NCBI GenBank assembly: GCA_907165135.1
Contig: OU015567.1
Coordinates: forward strand, 3,849,001-3,913,000
Direction of reading: 5' to 3'
Length of the DNA: 64,000 nt
From: Oikopleura dioica
Taxonomy: Eukaryota; Chordata; Appendicularia; Copelata; Oikopleuridae
This document shows, piece after piece, positions 1 to 11,472 of the stretch. The notes beneath the pieces were generated by a model, which saw only the letters and a program-made list of their open reading frames with translations, was not told the DNA's origin and ran no database searches. Position 1 is the stretch's first letter. Each line of letters starts with the position of its first letter. A program made the position numbers and the translations under genes.

Positions 1-1597
1 CAAAATCTGTATAATGCTCTGGGCCCTAAAGTGCGGAAGTCATTGAGGCAACTTGGACATCTTTAAAAAAGCGCGACATTTGAATTGTTTCGAATAAATC
101 ATGAAATGAAAATATTTCGATCCGTTCCAATTTCTCAACTTCTTTCCAATCCTCAATCTTGCAATCATTCATCCACAAGTCTTCAAGCTGATCCAACCCT
201 TCAAGACCTCCAAGGGTCTTGATAGGATTGCCACTCAAATCGACGGTGTCTAGGTCCGTGTTTTTCTTCAAATTCTTGATTTCTGTTATTCCGTTGTGTG
301 CAAGATGCAGGCTCGTTAAATTCGGAAGGCCCTCTAGTCCTTCAATCTCGAGGATTCGGCAGTTTTGAAGGTCGACAAGGGATAGTTCTGGGCAAACATG
401 AAGGTTTTCCATTTTGGCGATTTTGTTCTTGCCAAGATAAAGCTCCTTCAGTCGAGTTGAAGACATACAAGAGACTTTTAAAGATGAGGATGCTCTTAAA
501 CTCAGTCCTGAAGACCCTGGATTGCTTCCAAGTTTTCTATTTTTCGAATTCGATTGGCACCAAGCTCAATCATCGTCAAATTCGTCAGAGTCTCGATGTT
601 CTCAATCTTTGAAATTTTGTTTCCTGCCAAAAACAGTTTTCGCAGTTTCGTCAAGTTCTCGATATTTTCGATTTTTCTGATGTTATTATAACTTAAGAAA
701 CCTTTTAAAACTAATCTCCTGTTTTCTCAAACCTAAGATCCAAGATTTCAAGATTTACGAGAGTCTCGATTCCCTCAATTTTCTTGAGAATATTGTCGTA
801 AAGATCAAGTTCCGTCAGCGTCGTCAGCATGCTCAGATTTTCCATTTTTCTGATAAGGTTGTTTCGCAAACTAGCGACATTCAATTACTCATAATCTCGC
901 ACCAGTTTTATCTTACCATAAACATTCAACTTGATGAAGTCCTTCTAGGCCCTGGATTGTGCCAAGACGCTCATGTTCCAGATTGACTTCGTAGTCATCA
1001 AGTGCTACACCGCATTCCGCAAGACTCCATTCCTCTATAACAGAAAGTTTAATGAACGGCTTGTGGTTTATTTCGCATTTGGTTCGATCATTGAGAAATA
1101 TTGGTGAGATCTTAGGACTTCAATGAATTTTAGGGATTCTGAAAAATGAAGCGTAAAAAAGCTGCTCACTAGGAGGAGTAAGGTTCAAAACAAACGATAC
1201 AAGCCGAAAATTTGATTCATTTTTCGATAAATAATATTTAAAATGTCCTGCGATTTCAGAAACAAATTGTTTTAAAAATTGATTGATAAATAACATATCA
1301 TATATTGCTTTGTATAATAATAACAATGAACTAGTTTCTTGCTTATGATAATTTTACAATTATTAAGCTTTGAGAAAATCGTGAAAGTTTGTGCGTCTTA
1401 CCTTTAGCCTCTCCTTTCTGCGTCTTCTCATCATCCTTATCCTCACCCAACTCAGGACTCGGCGGCCTCTGAACTACAGCTTTCTTCTCCTCAGCCTCAT
1501 TAGCATCTCCTCCTCCCGATTTATTCACAGCAATTTCCTCTATCTTCTCGGCAACATCGGACATTGCCTTTTTCAACCCTTGAAAAAAATTCTCCAT
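1..1597 (-). CDS. PPP1R7: PPP1R7 / SDS22, protein phosphatase 1 regulatory subunit (3' end beyond window)
   Basis: Leucine-rich-repeat regulator of protein phosphatase 1. Exons on the minus strand: 1402-1597, 917-1034, 733-870, 691 down to 508, 445 down to 123, and 60 down past position 1. Joined, they give an acidic N-terminus followed by a continuous array of 22-residue LRRs with SDS22-type repeats such as KIENIENLTKLRKLFLAGNKI. The late repeat LEDLWMNDCKIEDW matches the family's ELQEFWMNDN-like repeat. The long first intron ends in a pyrimidine-rich acceptor (ctttctgttatag). Two 62-nt introns (61-122 and 446-507) fit only GA-AG boundaries; with them the repeat period stays exactly 22. The stop at 26 appears only if the last intron is retained. 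The C-terminal LRR cap is outside the window, so the end cannot be judged. Confidence 0.9.
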
Positions 1598-1957
1598 TGT
1601 TTTTGTTGAAAAAGATATTTTTATTGCTTTGTTGAGAAAATATATAAATTTGTTCTGTGAAATAGAAAAGGAAAAAAGAATAAGAAAAGAGGATGTTTTA
1701 GATGCAAAACGCACTTGGTGAATATTGAACAGTTTGGCTTCGAAGTCGCTAGGGACAGATTCATAATGAGGCGATTCACAAATCGCTTTCTTGCGACAAG
1801 AAAAACAGGCTACAGGAATGGAGTTATAAAAATAAACCAAATTGGTTTCAAGGTATAAAAATATTGACAAACTGCTTTTTCGAGGGTCATTTTTGGCGGG
1901 AAATCAAAAAGTTTTCTTTCAATTTAAAGCGTCAAAAGTGACCCTTTTCCTTTTTCT
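1598..1957. other. intergenic, AT-rich
   Basis: About 360 bp between IFT54 (upstream, same strand) and the PPP1R7 start codon. It is AT-rich. The open frame running into PPP1R7 has no recognisable protein. It should contain the PPP1R7 5' end, but I see no convincing promoter motif. Confidence 0.5.
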
Positions 1958-4900
1958 TCAATTCGCGCAAACAGCAGCTAGTTGTTTCTGAATCTTGTCT
2001 TCGTTTAGCTTTATCTGCTGTCTTGTGTTCATTATTTCATGTTCTCGTTGCTCTGTCTCGCGCTGGAAGCGGTTCAGTTGCGCGTAAAGCTGGTCCAAGT
2101 TCGCATGTTTCCGGCTGAGGTTGAATTTAAGTGATATAAAATGAAAAAGTGTCCTACTTTTGAGCTTCATTCAGTAAAGTCGTATTTTTTCTTAGTTCAG
2201 CGGACCATTGGTCGTATTCGGTTTGCATGGAGTCCAGATCTTCTTGGAATAGATCTAGGAAGATTCATTAGAATCGGGCATTTTGAGAGGATGGTAAATT
2301 TAAGGGGATTTGACCAGTCCTCTGCAGAATGTGTACAGATATAGGGCCTATATTATAGGCTCAAATTAATTGAATCAATAGAGGAGAGCCTCGAATTTGA
2401 TCAGAGTTCTCGTTAAACTTCTTTTATTGAGGAATTTTTACCTAAGACATGCGCGACAGGAGGCAATTGAGCAGTGATAGCTTGTACGTCAGCCTTCATC
2501 TTTCCTATTTGCTTCTCAATTTTCTTTTGCTCTGCTTCGGAGATTTTATTCGTTTTATCCTACAACACTTTTATCCGAATGAAGATATAAACTTTTACTA
2601 CCTTGACGTTGGCAGCCTTTGACATATTCTTGCTCGAGTCCATGATATCCTGAACTAGCGCGCCGTGATCCCTTTCGGCCACAACAGCGCCCTTGATAAC
2701 GGAATTTTCGGCTTGTACTTCTTCGATCTCAATGTTGTCGTCTTCTTCATCATCATTATCACGAATCACTAGAATTATTTGTAATGGACTTTATTGTGAC
2801 AAAAGAAAAGGATTATGCTGCATATTATTTGATTCACACTCTTTGCAGTAAGAAAACTCTTCCAGATAATGTAGATATTCATTTCAAAGGAACATTTTTC
2901 GAAGATGGAATGCGAAATCCATCGGTCAACTACTATTTATAAAATTCATGGAGCGACAGCTGTTTCTGAAACACCTGCTCAGGCCATCTGAATATAAAAG
3001 AAAAAAGAATTCTTTCTGATATTATCGTCCTCAACATCGAACCAAGTTTAGAAGATCGACCGGGAACATATAAAAACGGTTTTTCGAATGGATAGCCAAC
3101 TTTTTTGAAATGAAAACCACGAATATTTTCTCCAAGTTTAAGAAAGTGTGATATATCGATTATCAATGATAATTCCGATTTGAAATAAAATGAATCACTA
3201 ATGTGCTTAATTTCGCTTGTATTGAAAACAGTCGAATAAAAAATTCTCTAACTTCATTCCTCTGTTCTGGAATAATCACTTACCATTCGGATTAACCACT
3301 GGAGGACTTGTCGCTTCAGGAGGTGGCTGTGTTCTCCCCTTATTCGTCGGCCTGGCAGATCCCGGTCGCGCTCTGGAAGCACCCTTAGTTGTTGGTCGAG
3401 CTGGCTCTTCAACTTTTGGCGGTTTTGAGTGAGATGATCTCTTCTTTTCTTCTTTATCTGAAATCATCAAATATTGTTGAAAAATAGAGCGCTTGTTTTT
3501 CATTAGTAAAGGTAATTTCTACCAAAAGCGTTTCTATTCTAGCGTAAGCAATTTTCCTTCTATACTTAAAAATTGTGTAAAAAATCATTTCAAAACCGCT
3601 GATTCAGAGAAGAAAAGCCTCAAAAACCAGCGGTTTCGAAACTTGCGCGAGCTACACACCAGTCTCAGGCACAGGCGGAGGTCTGCGGCGTTCACCTTTC
3701 GCGCTAGTCGGCCTCGCTGGCCGAGATGAGCGTCTTTCTCCGCGTTCTTCGCCCCGTTCTTCAGCCTTCTTTCGCTCCTTCCGCTCGGCGCGTTCTTTTT
3801 CTTTTCGTTCAGCTCGTTCTTTTTCTACAAATTTCGTATTAATTTACCGCTGATCGATGTTTTTTTTCGAAAAATGTCAAAATTGTCGTAAGTTCCTTGC
3901 TCTAGGCAGCATTACTGAGTGTCTCCCCGTCAAAGAAGATATAGATACAATATTTAGATCGGTACTTAAATTGAGAGCGAACCTGTCTACTATCCGCATT
4001 TCGAAATAACAACTCACTTGATAAAGAAAATGTTTTTTGAAAATGAGAAAATCGTGGATTTCTATTTGTATTTTCTCGGCGGAAGAAGGAGAATCGGGCC
4101 GACTTTAGGAAGCTTTGATTGTTGGATTTTCTCTTCCATTCAAAATAGAGGGGAGAAAAGAGAAATAAATGAAAAGGTTGACTGGTTCAGCCTTGATGAA
4201 AAGAGAAATCCAGTGTTGGCTCCAGTTAGGATCATTGACCTCAAGCAAATGAAAAGCAAGAAAAAGGTATTTTAATTGTGTGAAATAAGAAACTAAACAA
4301 CTTCAGCTTCAACAGTCTCTAATCTCTAATAATCGGATAAGAAGAATTCCCCCGCCAAAGAAGTTAGAAAGACACATGATGGACATTATCTTTCGTAAAT
4401 CAATCATTAATATATATTAATGAATATATTCATCTGGTGACAGTAAATAAGTTCGAATCTTAACTTACTCCTGGCAGAAAAATATAAATGAACGATGGGA
4501 ACTCTCACCCCCAAACCTCCAATAAAAGATTTCATCCAAAATGAACTCTCATTTTTGATTTACCTTTTCGAACCCGGCGTTCTTCTGAAGTCTCCCTTTT
4601 CTTTGACCTGTCCCTGTCTCTTCGCTCGCTTCTGTCTCTCCTATCCTTCGAATCTTTCTTTTCCTCCCTTGGCTTCGATTCCGACCGTTTCTCTGACTTC
4701 TTTTCGCGCTGTTTGGACTCGTCTCGTGGCTTCTTTTCTGCTTCTTTTTCTTTCGAAGATTTTGAGCTCTTTTTCTCGGCTTTTTCTGGATTTGCTGGTT
4801 TTCCACCGGCTTGAATCTGCGCGACAGCATCGTCAGAGCTCTTTTTGGTCAAAATCGCCATCGCGATTTCTTGCAGGAGTTTGTTGGTTTGTTCTGCTTC

Positions 4901-5262
4901 TTGTCCAGCTACGATTTTGGCAGCTTTGACATCTACGTTCTTGCCACTGACGAATGAAATACAGTCGATAACGAGCTGAAGGAACTTGAGTTTATCATTC
5001 TTATCCGTGATCGCTTTTCCGTCGAGGAGTTCTTTTGGGAATAAACCGGTGAAAAAGCCGGTTTTCTTCATAAGATTTGTGATGATGTCATGGAGGAATC
5101 GGAAAGGAGGACGGCTGAGCAGCTTTTCGCTGGAAACATTTTGAATAAAAAGCGTTAAAAAAGGTCTTTTTGACGTTTTTCTCAAACAACTTACGTTAGG
5201 GCAGGCTTTTGGATGATTTTGCCCAAGACTTGTTGCGTTTTTTCGACGAAATCGGCACCCAT
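1958..5262 (-). CDS. IFT54: IFT54 / TRAF3IP1, intraflagellar transport complex B subunit
   Basis: Ciliary IFT-B protein that binds tubulin/microtubules through its N-terminus and IFT20 through its C-terminal coiled coil. Eight exons: 5195-5262, 4564-5129, 3660-3824, 3284-3457, 2602-2768, 2442-2559, 2158-2254, 1958-2114. All junctions keep phase with GT-AG introns. The N-terminal calponin-homology-like domain is clear (LLSRPPFRFLHDIITNLM, KIVAGQEAEQTNKLLQEI). It is followed by the family's long Lys/Glu/Arg-rich low-complexity middle, then a coiled coil (FQEDLDSMQTEYDQWSAEL) matching the TRAF3IP1 C-terminus. The ATG at 5262 lies one base after ttatag, a splice-acceptor-like site. It sits 78 bp downstream of the MMAA stop on the same strand, so co-transcription is possible. 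Confidence 0.95.
3825..4563. other. large IFT54 intron, possible nested ORF
   Basis: A 739-bp intron, large for this window. On the plus strand it holds an 85-codon ORF at 4018-4275 with no family I recognise and no signal peptide, and an AT-rich palindromic stretch near 4407-4430. A nested gene is possible but unsupported. Confidence 0.3.
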
Positions 5263-5340
5263 GCTATAATGAAGAGGTTCAATTGATTTGATTAGGTAAA
5301 TGTTGATTTGTCGAATACAGACGCAAGACAGAAAAAGGAT

Positions 5341-6806
5341 TCAAAGATTGTTCAAGACAGAAAGAAGGCGCTCAGCAGCTGATCCGGGAGTAATTTCTCT
5401 TCGTCGAAGAGCTCTATTTACTTCGGATAAATTATTCATGACTTTTGGGTTTTTCTTGAAAGAGTCGATCAGCGAGAATTCGATTTGCGACCACATTTGT
5501 TTTTCTCTTTCAGTAAGGGTCAATAAATATATTTTGAAGCTTTGACATTTCTTATCTAGAAACCATAAGACCTCGAAAAAATCGATGTTGATATTTGCCA
5601 ACCGCAAAGTTAAACTGATAAATGAAATCTACTAGATAGAGCAATTTTAAATTCACCTTATTCTGTAATATTTCCAGTTTTCATTCATACCGTTAAAAAT
5701 ATTTGCAACATCAAAACACTTTCGAAAGTATTGAAAGATCGACAATAAAAGACCCAATCCTTTGCTTTATTCTTAACTCCTGAAGCTCTCCGGAATTGAT
5801 CATCTCATGCCTAAACTCCTGTAACAGCTCCCAAAGGTCATCAATTCCAACATTATTGAGCGAAGAAATCCTCCTGACTCTCGGCCGCCAGCATTTATAT
5901 TTAGGCGTCATGAATTTCAAAGCACTAGTGTACTCTGCCGCGATTCTGCGAACAGCAGGCTTCATGTCTCCGTCGTACTTGTTCACAGCGACGATGTCTA
6001 CAAGTTCAACGATGCCCCTTTTTATTCCTTGAAGTTCGTCTCCAGCAGATGGTGGTAGAAGCAGGAGAAAGACATCTACCATATCGGCTACGGCAATTTC
6101 TGATTGACCAACTCCAACTGTTTCTATAACAAATCTTTGAATTTTGAACTCATAAGAAATTCTAGCAAAACATCCTTACCGATGATTATATTTTTATATC
6201 CAGCAGCCTCGCACAAAACAGCCGCTTCATGAGTATTTCTAGCAACTCCACCAAGCTCCCCTCCAGCTGGAGAAGGTCTGATAAAAGCTTCTGGCATCAC
6301 TCCTAAATTTTGCATCCTCGTTTTGTCGCCCAAAAGACTGCCTCCAGTTCTAGAGCTACTAGGGTCTACTGCAAGAACAGCTTCACATGAATCGACAATC
6401 GTTTCAAATACCCATTCAAAAATCTTATGTTCAAAGATTTTTCGATCCAATTCCTAAATTACTTCCTTGATTGATAATATGCTGCCCGGCAGCTTCAATA
6501 AACGTCGATTTTCCCGCCCCAGGTGGCCCTGAAAGCCCAATACGAAAGGTCTTCGAAATGTCTTCCTCCACCACGCCATTCTGCAAAAGCCTAGTGAGAA
6601 TTTCCTGCGCCATCGCTTTCTTTTGCGCATTTTTCGATTCAACAAGGGTGATGCTGGAACTCAAGGACGCGCGATTTCCGGCGACTATGAAAATTTAAGA
6701 CCGTGGCTTCTTTTGATTATATTTGATTACCAATTCCAGAATAGAGTGAGTCAACTCTGGCAGATTGTTTCGAAGACAAAAGTCGTCTGCTTGCACAACG
6801 AATCAT
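5341..6806 (-). CDS. MMAA: MMAA, mitochondrial G3E-type GTPase of cobalamin metabolism
   Basis: GTPase chaperone that loads and protects adenosylcobalamin-dependent methylmalonyl-CoA mutase in mitochondria. The chosen start (6806) gives an Arg/Ser-rich presequence, [20 protein letters not shown], typical of a mitochondrial targeting peptide. Then come the P-loop [38 protein letters not shown], the G3 region [32 protein letters not shown] and the base-recognition motif NKYDGD. The C-terminal helices ([26 protein letters not shown]) match MMAA dimerisation arms. Two introns need GA-AG boundaries: 6381-6453 (73 nt) and 5505-5759 (255 nt). The others are GT-AG. The PDZ gene ends 153 bp upstream and IFT54 starts 78 bp downstream on the same strand. 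Confidence 0.95.
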
Positions 6807-6959
6807 TTTTGAACGCGTTTTTGATAAGTCCGATTTCTTAAAGCTCGCATGTTTGAATGAAATAAGCTTTTAGTTTAGATATTTATTCGTTTTTCTGTTA
6901 ATAAAATAGTGTTGTGCAGAAGTTTGTCAAACTTTTATAATAAAATTGAAGAACCGAAA

Positions 6960-8715
6960 TTATGGTTTATCAAGGGACAGAAGCATTTTCGTGGTTTTGG
7001 CGATTGAATTTTCAACTTTCTTTTTGTAAGCGTCGGCAGTGGATCGCGTTTGCTCAAGTTCTTTTCGCGTCTTTAGACAGGTTAATTGACTGTGGCGACT
7101 TCAGATTTCTCTAGAGAATCATTTCTCAACCTTTTCCTGAGCAAGTTCTTTACAAATGCTGTCCTGCGCATCCTTCATTTCTTCGTATTTTATCCGAAGC
7201 TGCTGATTTTCTCCTTTTCTCGATTCAGATCGTCTTGAACTTTCTTGGAATTTGTGTCTTTTACTCCTTGTAGAGCTTTAAGAGCTCTCGAAAGGCGTTT
7301 ATTGTCCGCCTGCAAGTCCTTAATTTGTTGCTGCTCTGCAAGCCGAGCTTCTTTTAATTCGTCAATGACGATTTCTTGCTCCAATAAACTGAAGAATTTT
7401 CTCAAAATGGGAGCCAGAAAACTAATCGAACCTGTTTTTCAGAGCTTTAATTTGATCTTCTTCATTTTCTTTTCCCATTTTTTCAAGCTCCAAATTGGCA
7501 ACATCTCCCAAAAGATCCAACGGATTCGTACCTGCCTTCGAGTTTTTCTCCGTTGAATTTTGAGTTAAATTGATTGCCGCCCCGCTGTTCTTTCCCATTG
7601 TTTTGTAGGGATTGTCCCATTCGTACGGGTCCTCGCCATTATCGAATGGAATGAGTGGCATGAATACCCTGAATTTGTGATCAGAACCAAGTATTTTTTA
7701 TTTATTTTGAGGTTATTTCTGGCTCTACTGATTGTACTCTATGTTGATGTTCTAGTGCAGCTAATACCTTGGGCCAAAATCACAATCCTCCAATGGCGGT
7801 GGAATCATGAGAAATCATTCTCCTTAACCATTTTTATTCAATTTAGGAGCTCTCTCGCAGACATTTTTAAACATATCTTACCCGTCGGATTTTCTGGATT
7901 TCTTCTTGTGATTCCGACTGCTTGATTGCGAAGTTGTTCTCTCTCTGGATCTTGCCCTTTGTGAAGACGTTGGTGAGCCTTCTACTTGAAGATCGATTGA
8001 AACATCATCGTTGAGCTCATCTTCGATACTTGCCCGATCTTCTTCGTCAGATGTTAACTCCAACAAGTCCAGAATCGATGAGTCTTGATTCCTCGGTGGG
8101 TTGTTTTTCTTGACAATTTTGACCTTCGGCCCCTTTTTTCTGAAAAGATTTTAAACGAGGGAAGGAAAGAAGAATCGCCTACTTGTTTTTGGTACCCTTC
8201 GGTCGACCTCGTTTCGATATTCTTCCATCGGAGCTTTTGGAAGCTTTCGCTTCCTTCGTTTTGGCGTTGAAACCAATTTTCGGCTTCTCCAGATTCCCAT
8301 TTTGATCCTCACCGGGCCATGGATAGACGGGAATGTCCCCTACAGGTGGTTTTTTCGATGCTGGTCCGCGATAGATTTTTATCGAAAGGACATTTGTTTC
8401 ACTGAATTCAAATATAAGATATTTAAAGAAGAGAGATCGCCTTACCGAAGCATTTCTAAGACGAGATTTTTCGAGTGCGTCTTCACATTCGTTCCGTTGA
8501 CATGGGTGATGACATCGTAGAGCTCTAGTCCGCAATTGGCGGCGAGTGAGCCAGGCGTCAATCTCGTGACAACTGTTTCTCCGAAATTGTCTTTGATTGT
8601 GATTCCCCATCTTTGGTTAATGTCTTTTTTGGGTTTAGAGATAAGTTGTTTTCATTCAATTTTTTTTATCGAAATTCTCTAAAACCTTTCCTCGGCGGCA
8701 CATGTTAACCTCCAT
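6960..8715 (-). CDS. novel PDZ + AT-hook-like + coiled-coil protein
   Basis: Not a family I recognise as a whole. The N-terminal PDZ domain reads NQRWGITIKDNFGETVVTRL, then LAANCGLELYDVITHVNG, then SIKIYRG; the carboxylate-binding loop is RWGITI. Next is a basic segment with an AT-hook-like core (SKRGRPKGTKNKKKGP), an acidic Ser-rich stretch (ELTSDEEDRASIEDE), an RS-rich stretch, and a C-terminal coiled coil ending LLSLDKP. Exons join in phase through GT-AG introns plus two GA-AG introns (8624-8690 and 7214-7266). The first exon encodes only MEVNMCRR. PDZ next to a DNA-binding-like tail suggests a nuclear or shuttling scaffold, but that is inference. Confidence 0.75.
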
Positions 8716-9378
8716 TGTCTCAGCTCTCTAAACACACAGTTGTCGATATCCGAAAATAATTTCAAGAATTTCAAAGTTCGACTTTGAAAAAAAAGAGTTT
8801 ATGTTACGCTATTTGGAAACACGCAATGCTGAGTAAATAGCATCGAGTTCAAATATTTGTCGTCGTTCAAAATCGTACTCAGCCGGTTTTGACGCTTTAC
8901 GACATAGTTTAACGATGCTACTCAACGATCGTAAAAAGGGATAAAATCTGCTTTTTAATCATTTTTTCTAAGAAATTTCGTAACAAAACCTCAATTTTGA
9001 CATCTTCAAGCTTGATATCCGCCATCGGAACCACTACTTTTCAACTGTTTGAATTTTAAAAGTAAAATTGCTTTTATATCGACCGATGATTTGTAATAAC
9101 TTTTCGCAATAAAAAAGGATAAATCAAAAGCCCAGCTAGTCATTTTCCCTCTTTCCCTTTCTCTCTTTGAACATAAACCTGACTACGAGTTATCATCGTT
9201 GATCGCACCTGGAAAAATCAAGAAAAAACCAAAAAGACTATTTGAATTTCGTTTCGACGGGAGTTGGCCTTATGCCGATGCGGTGTCTTCAAATAAAAAT
9301 GCTCGTTGTCTCTGAAACATCGGCTCAATTTGACCTTTGAGCTTTTTGGATGATACGATTTTTTTACCATTCTTGAGC
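8716..9378. other. intergenic, no clear gene
   Basis: About 660 bp between the PDZ gene and the retroelement. A 34-codon minus-strand ORF starts with MADIKLEDVKIE near 9026, after an AG; it could be a short exon but cannot be linked to anything. Otherwise AT-rich with pyrimidine tracts. Confidence 0.4.
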
Positions 9379-9390
9379 GTTTTATTTAAT

Positions 9391-9607
9391 AATGATGATT
9401 GAAATTTATTTTTTTTTTGGGACGCGTTTCGGTCTCAGTGGACCTTCGTCAGCCCTAAGTACAAATTTTAAATGAAAGTTCAAAAACAGGAAAAACAGTC
9501 TCTCACCTAGAGTGGACAATTTCGAATGAAGGCAGAGATTGAAAACATAAAAACATAATTCGCTTTCGCGGGCAGATGTAATGGAGCGCCAGAAGAAAGC
9601 GAATTAC
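9391..9607 (+). repeat. PLE inverted arm, left
   Basis: A 217-bp arm beginning aatgatgattgaaattt and ending gaaagcgaattac, inverted copy of 11034-11250. Its inner end repeats, in plus orientation, the first nine codons of the element's ORF (MERQKKANY). Confidence 0.93.
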
Positions 9608-9617
9608 AAATGCTCCA

Positions 9618-11060
9618 TTACAGAAATTTAACTTCAGCGAATTTGATCTGCTTATTCAAGCAAGGATCATTTAACTTGATCGAAAACGCTTCACAAAGGA
9701 CACGGTCTTTGTAGTACGGTTGGTTGGAGATAACAGAAATAAAGTTCTTTTCGAAACAGAATTTGGTTTTGATTAACGCTCTCGATGTAGTAGGCTTGTA
9801 TTTTGGAGTGTCTGGCTCACTAAGATATTTATCATATTCCTCTCTGAATTTTGGACACTTCAAAGAGTGGAAAAACATAGGACTACGATAACGTGGCTCA
9901 AAATGTTCACGAATTCTAGTTCCAAGCTGTCTTTTTGTCTCCCCCTGGTAATCCGTTTTCCCACATGGACATTGGAAATGGTACACCACTCCACTTTTCT
10001 GCTCAATTGGTACCGGGCGCTTCCAGGTTGGGTGCAAACATTGTTCTATTCTCACTGTTTTCCAACAAAGTCTCAGAAAGAACTTCGGGGTAACTTTTTT
10101 AAGAATAGCACGCATTTTGCCGCCAATACTGTCGCACCGGGGACCAGTAAAGCTTGCGCAAAAATTGTGAACTATTTCCCCTTCCACTTTTTTATCATTT
10201 TTGGGCTTCTCAAGGAGTTTTATTTTATCATCGACCAAACCTGGTGGATATCCATTGAGAATGAATTTCCTCTTGGCTTTTCGGAAACCTTCAGTTTTGG
10301 CCTCTTCGCAGGATGAAGCATTTTTCACCCTATGAAGATGCCCAACTAAGAGACTGATCTTTTGTGACTTAGGAGCTACATTTGTGCGAAAATTGGGAAG
10401 GAAATCCTTCGAGGATTTCTTTTCATAATGAAACATCTCAATTCCATTCTTATGAATTCTGAATTCAGTGTCTAAATATGCAAGTTTGCCATCAACCATC
10501 TCTTCCTTGGTAAATTGGATATTTTTGTGAAGTCTATTGGCCTTTTCAAAAATATACTGTATATCCGATTTTTGCACAATAAGGGCACAGTCGTCCACGT
10601 ACCTCCGGATAAAAATGGCTCTACCTTCTCTTATCAATTGATCGAAAAACGGGGTCTCCAAAGTGTGCATGAAAATGTCTGCCAAAATAGGGGAAAGCTT
10701 CGACCCCATAGCTGATCCGTCTTTCTGTCTAAAGAATCCATCTGGCGTGCTAAAGCTTGTAAGCTTGAAAAGAACAGTATCTACTAAATTTTGAAAATCG
10801 GATCTTGCCGGGAACTCCGAAACATGTCCGTCTTCTAATTCCTCCGGACAAAAATATGACTGTGGGTTAGCATAAATAAGATCTACTACTATTTTGCTTA
10901 TTTCTTTAATGGGAAGAGAAGGAAACATACTCTTTATGTCTAAAGAAATAATAGTATGTTTATCTAAATCAATTTTGTCACGAATTTTAAGAAAACTGTC
11001 TTTAAGCTCAGCAGTATTCTTTAAATTCGCTAAGTAATTCGCTTTCTTCTGGCGCTCCAT
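9618..11060 (-). CDS. Penelope-type reverse transcriptase / GIY-YIG endonuclease, 5'-truncated
   Basis: A 480-residue intact ORF. RT motif A is SLDIKSMFPSLPI (around residue 40), followed by KDGSAMGSKLSPILADIFMH (motif B-like) and the catalytic RRYVDDCALIV box (motif C). The C-terminal endonuclease of Penelope elements is present: GVVYHFQCPCGKTDYQGETK, then RIREHF, and a downstream acidic residue in LCEAFSIKLNDP. The Tyr of the usual YIGET is kept but Ile is Gln (YQGET). The usual N-terminal RT region before motif A is absent: the ORF begins inside the right inverted arm (MERQKKANY). So this is a truncated copy with a long open frame. Related full-length elements have ORFs of roughly 700-900 residues (family knowledge). 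Confidence 0.92.
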   Translation of the reverse strand: MERQKKANYLANLKNTAELKDSFLKIRDKIDLDKHTIISLDIKSMFPSLPIKEISKIVVDLIYANPQSYFCPEELEDGHVSEFPARSDFQNLVDTVLFKLTSFSTPDGFFRQKDGSAMGSKLSPILADIFMHTLETPFFDQLIREGRAIFIRRYVDDCALIVQKSDIQYIFEKANRLHKNIQFTKEEMVDGKLAYLDTEFRIHKNGIEMFHYEKKSSKDFLPNFRTNVAPKSQKISLLVGHLHRVKNASSCEEAKTEGFRKAKRKFILNGYPPGLVDDKIKLLEKPKNDKKVEGEIVHNFCASFTGPRCDSIGGKMRAILKKVTPKFFLRLCWKTVRIEQCLHPTWKRPVPIEQKSGVVYHFQCPCGKTDYQGETKRQLGTRIREHFEPRYRSPMFFHSLKCPKFREEYDKYLSEPDTPKYKPTTSRALIKTKFCFEKNFISVISNQPYYKDRVLCEAFSIKLNDPCLNKQIKFAEVKFL

Positions 11061-11250
11061 TACATCTGCCCGCGAAAGCGAATTATGTTTTTATGTTTTC
11101 AATCTCTGCCTTCATTCGAAATTGTCCACTCTAGGTGAGAGACTGTTTTTCCTGTTTTTGAACTTTCATTTAAAATCTGTACTTAGGGCTGACGAAGGTC
11201 CACTGAGACCGAAACGCGTCCCAAAAAAAAAATAAATTTCAATCATCATT
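11034..11250 (-). repeat. PLE inverted arm, right
   Basis: A 217-bp arm, inverted match to 9391-9607. It contains the start of the RT ORF (11060). Internal A and T tracts are preserved in both arms. Confidence 0.93.
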
Positions 11251-11472
11251 CATGAGAGGTCAACACCGACAAAGTTTTATTTAATAATTTATTAAATAGA
11301 AAGGTTTCAGAACTGAATTGACAGATAATCAATGGGTTGTCAGAGAATAAGCTAATTTGTAAGGCTAATAAATGATCATCATTGAGCGAAAGTTGAATAG
11401 AGCTGATAGAAATCTTCGAAGATCAGAAGAGAGGACCAAAAATCAAGGCAAGGTCGAGTGGAACTTCGAGAA

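Larger units (their letters stand above)
9391..11250 (-). mobile_element. Penelope-like element with inverted terminal arms
   Basis: Retroelement of the Penelope (PLE) class, 1860 bp. The ends are 217-bp inverted repeats, 9391-9607 and 11034-11250, almost identical including an internal poly-A/T tract. A 15-bp direct repeat, gttttatttaataat, occurs at 9379-9393 and 11274-11288 and is a likely target-site duplication, with 23 bp of extra sequence between the right arm and its copy. The element carries one long ORF encoding a reverse transcriptase and a GIY-YIG endonuclease. The left flank (to 9378) and the right flank (from 11289) carry no element sequence. Confidence 0.9.

Noticed and set aside
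26-466. Reading the LRR ORF as a complete small protein ending at 26
   Set aside because: The frame crosses a 62-nt GA-AG intron (61-122) and starts inside another exon. It is one exon of PPP1R7.
4495-4929. Plus-strand ORF opposite IFT54
   Set aside because: It is the antisense shadow of the Lys/Glu-rich IFT54 exon.
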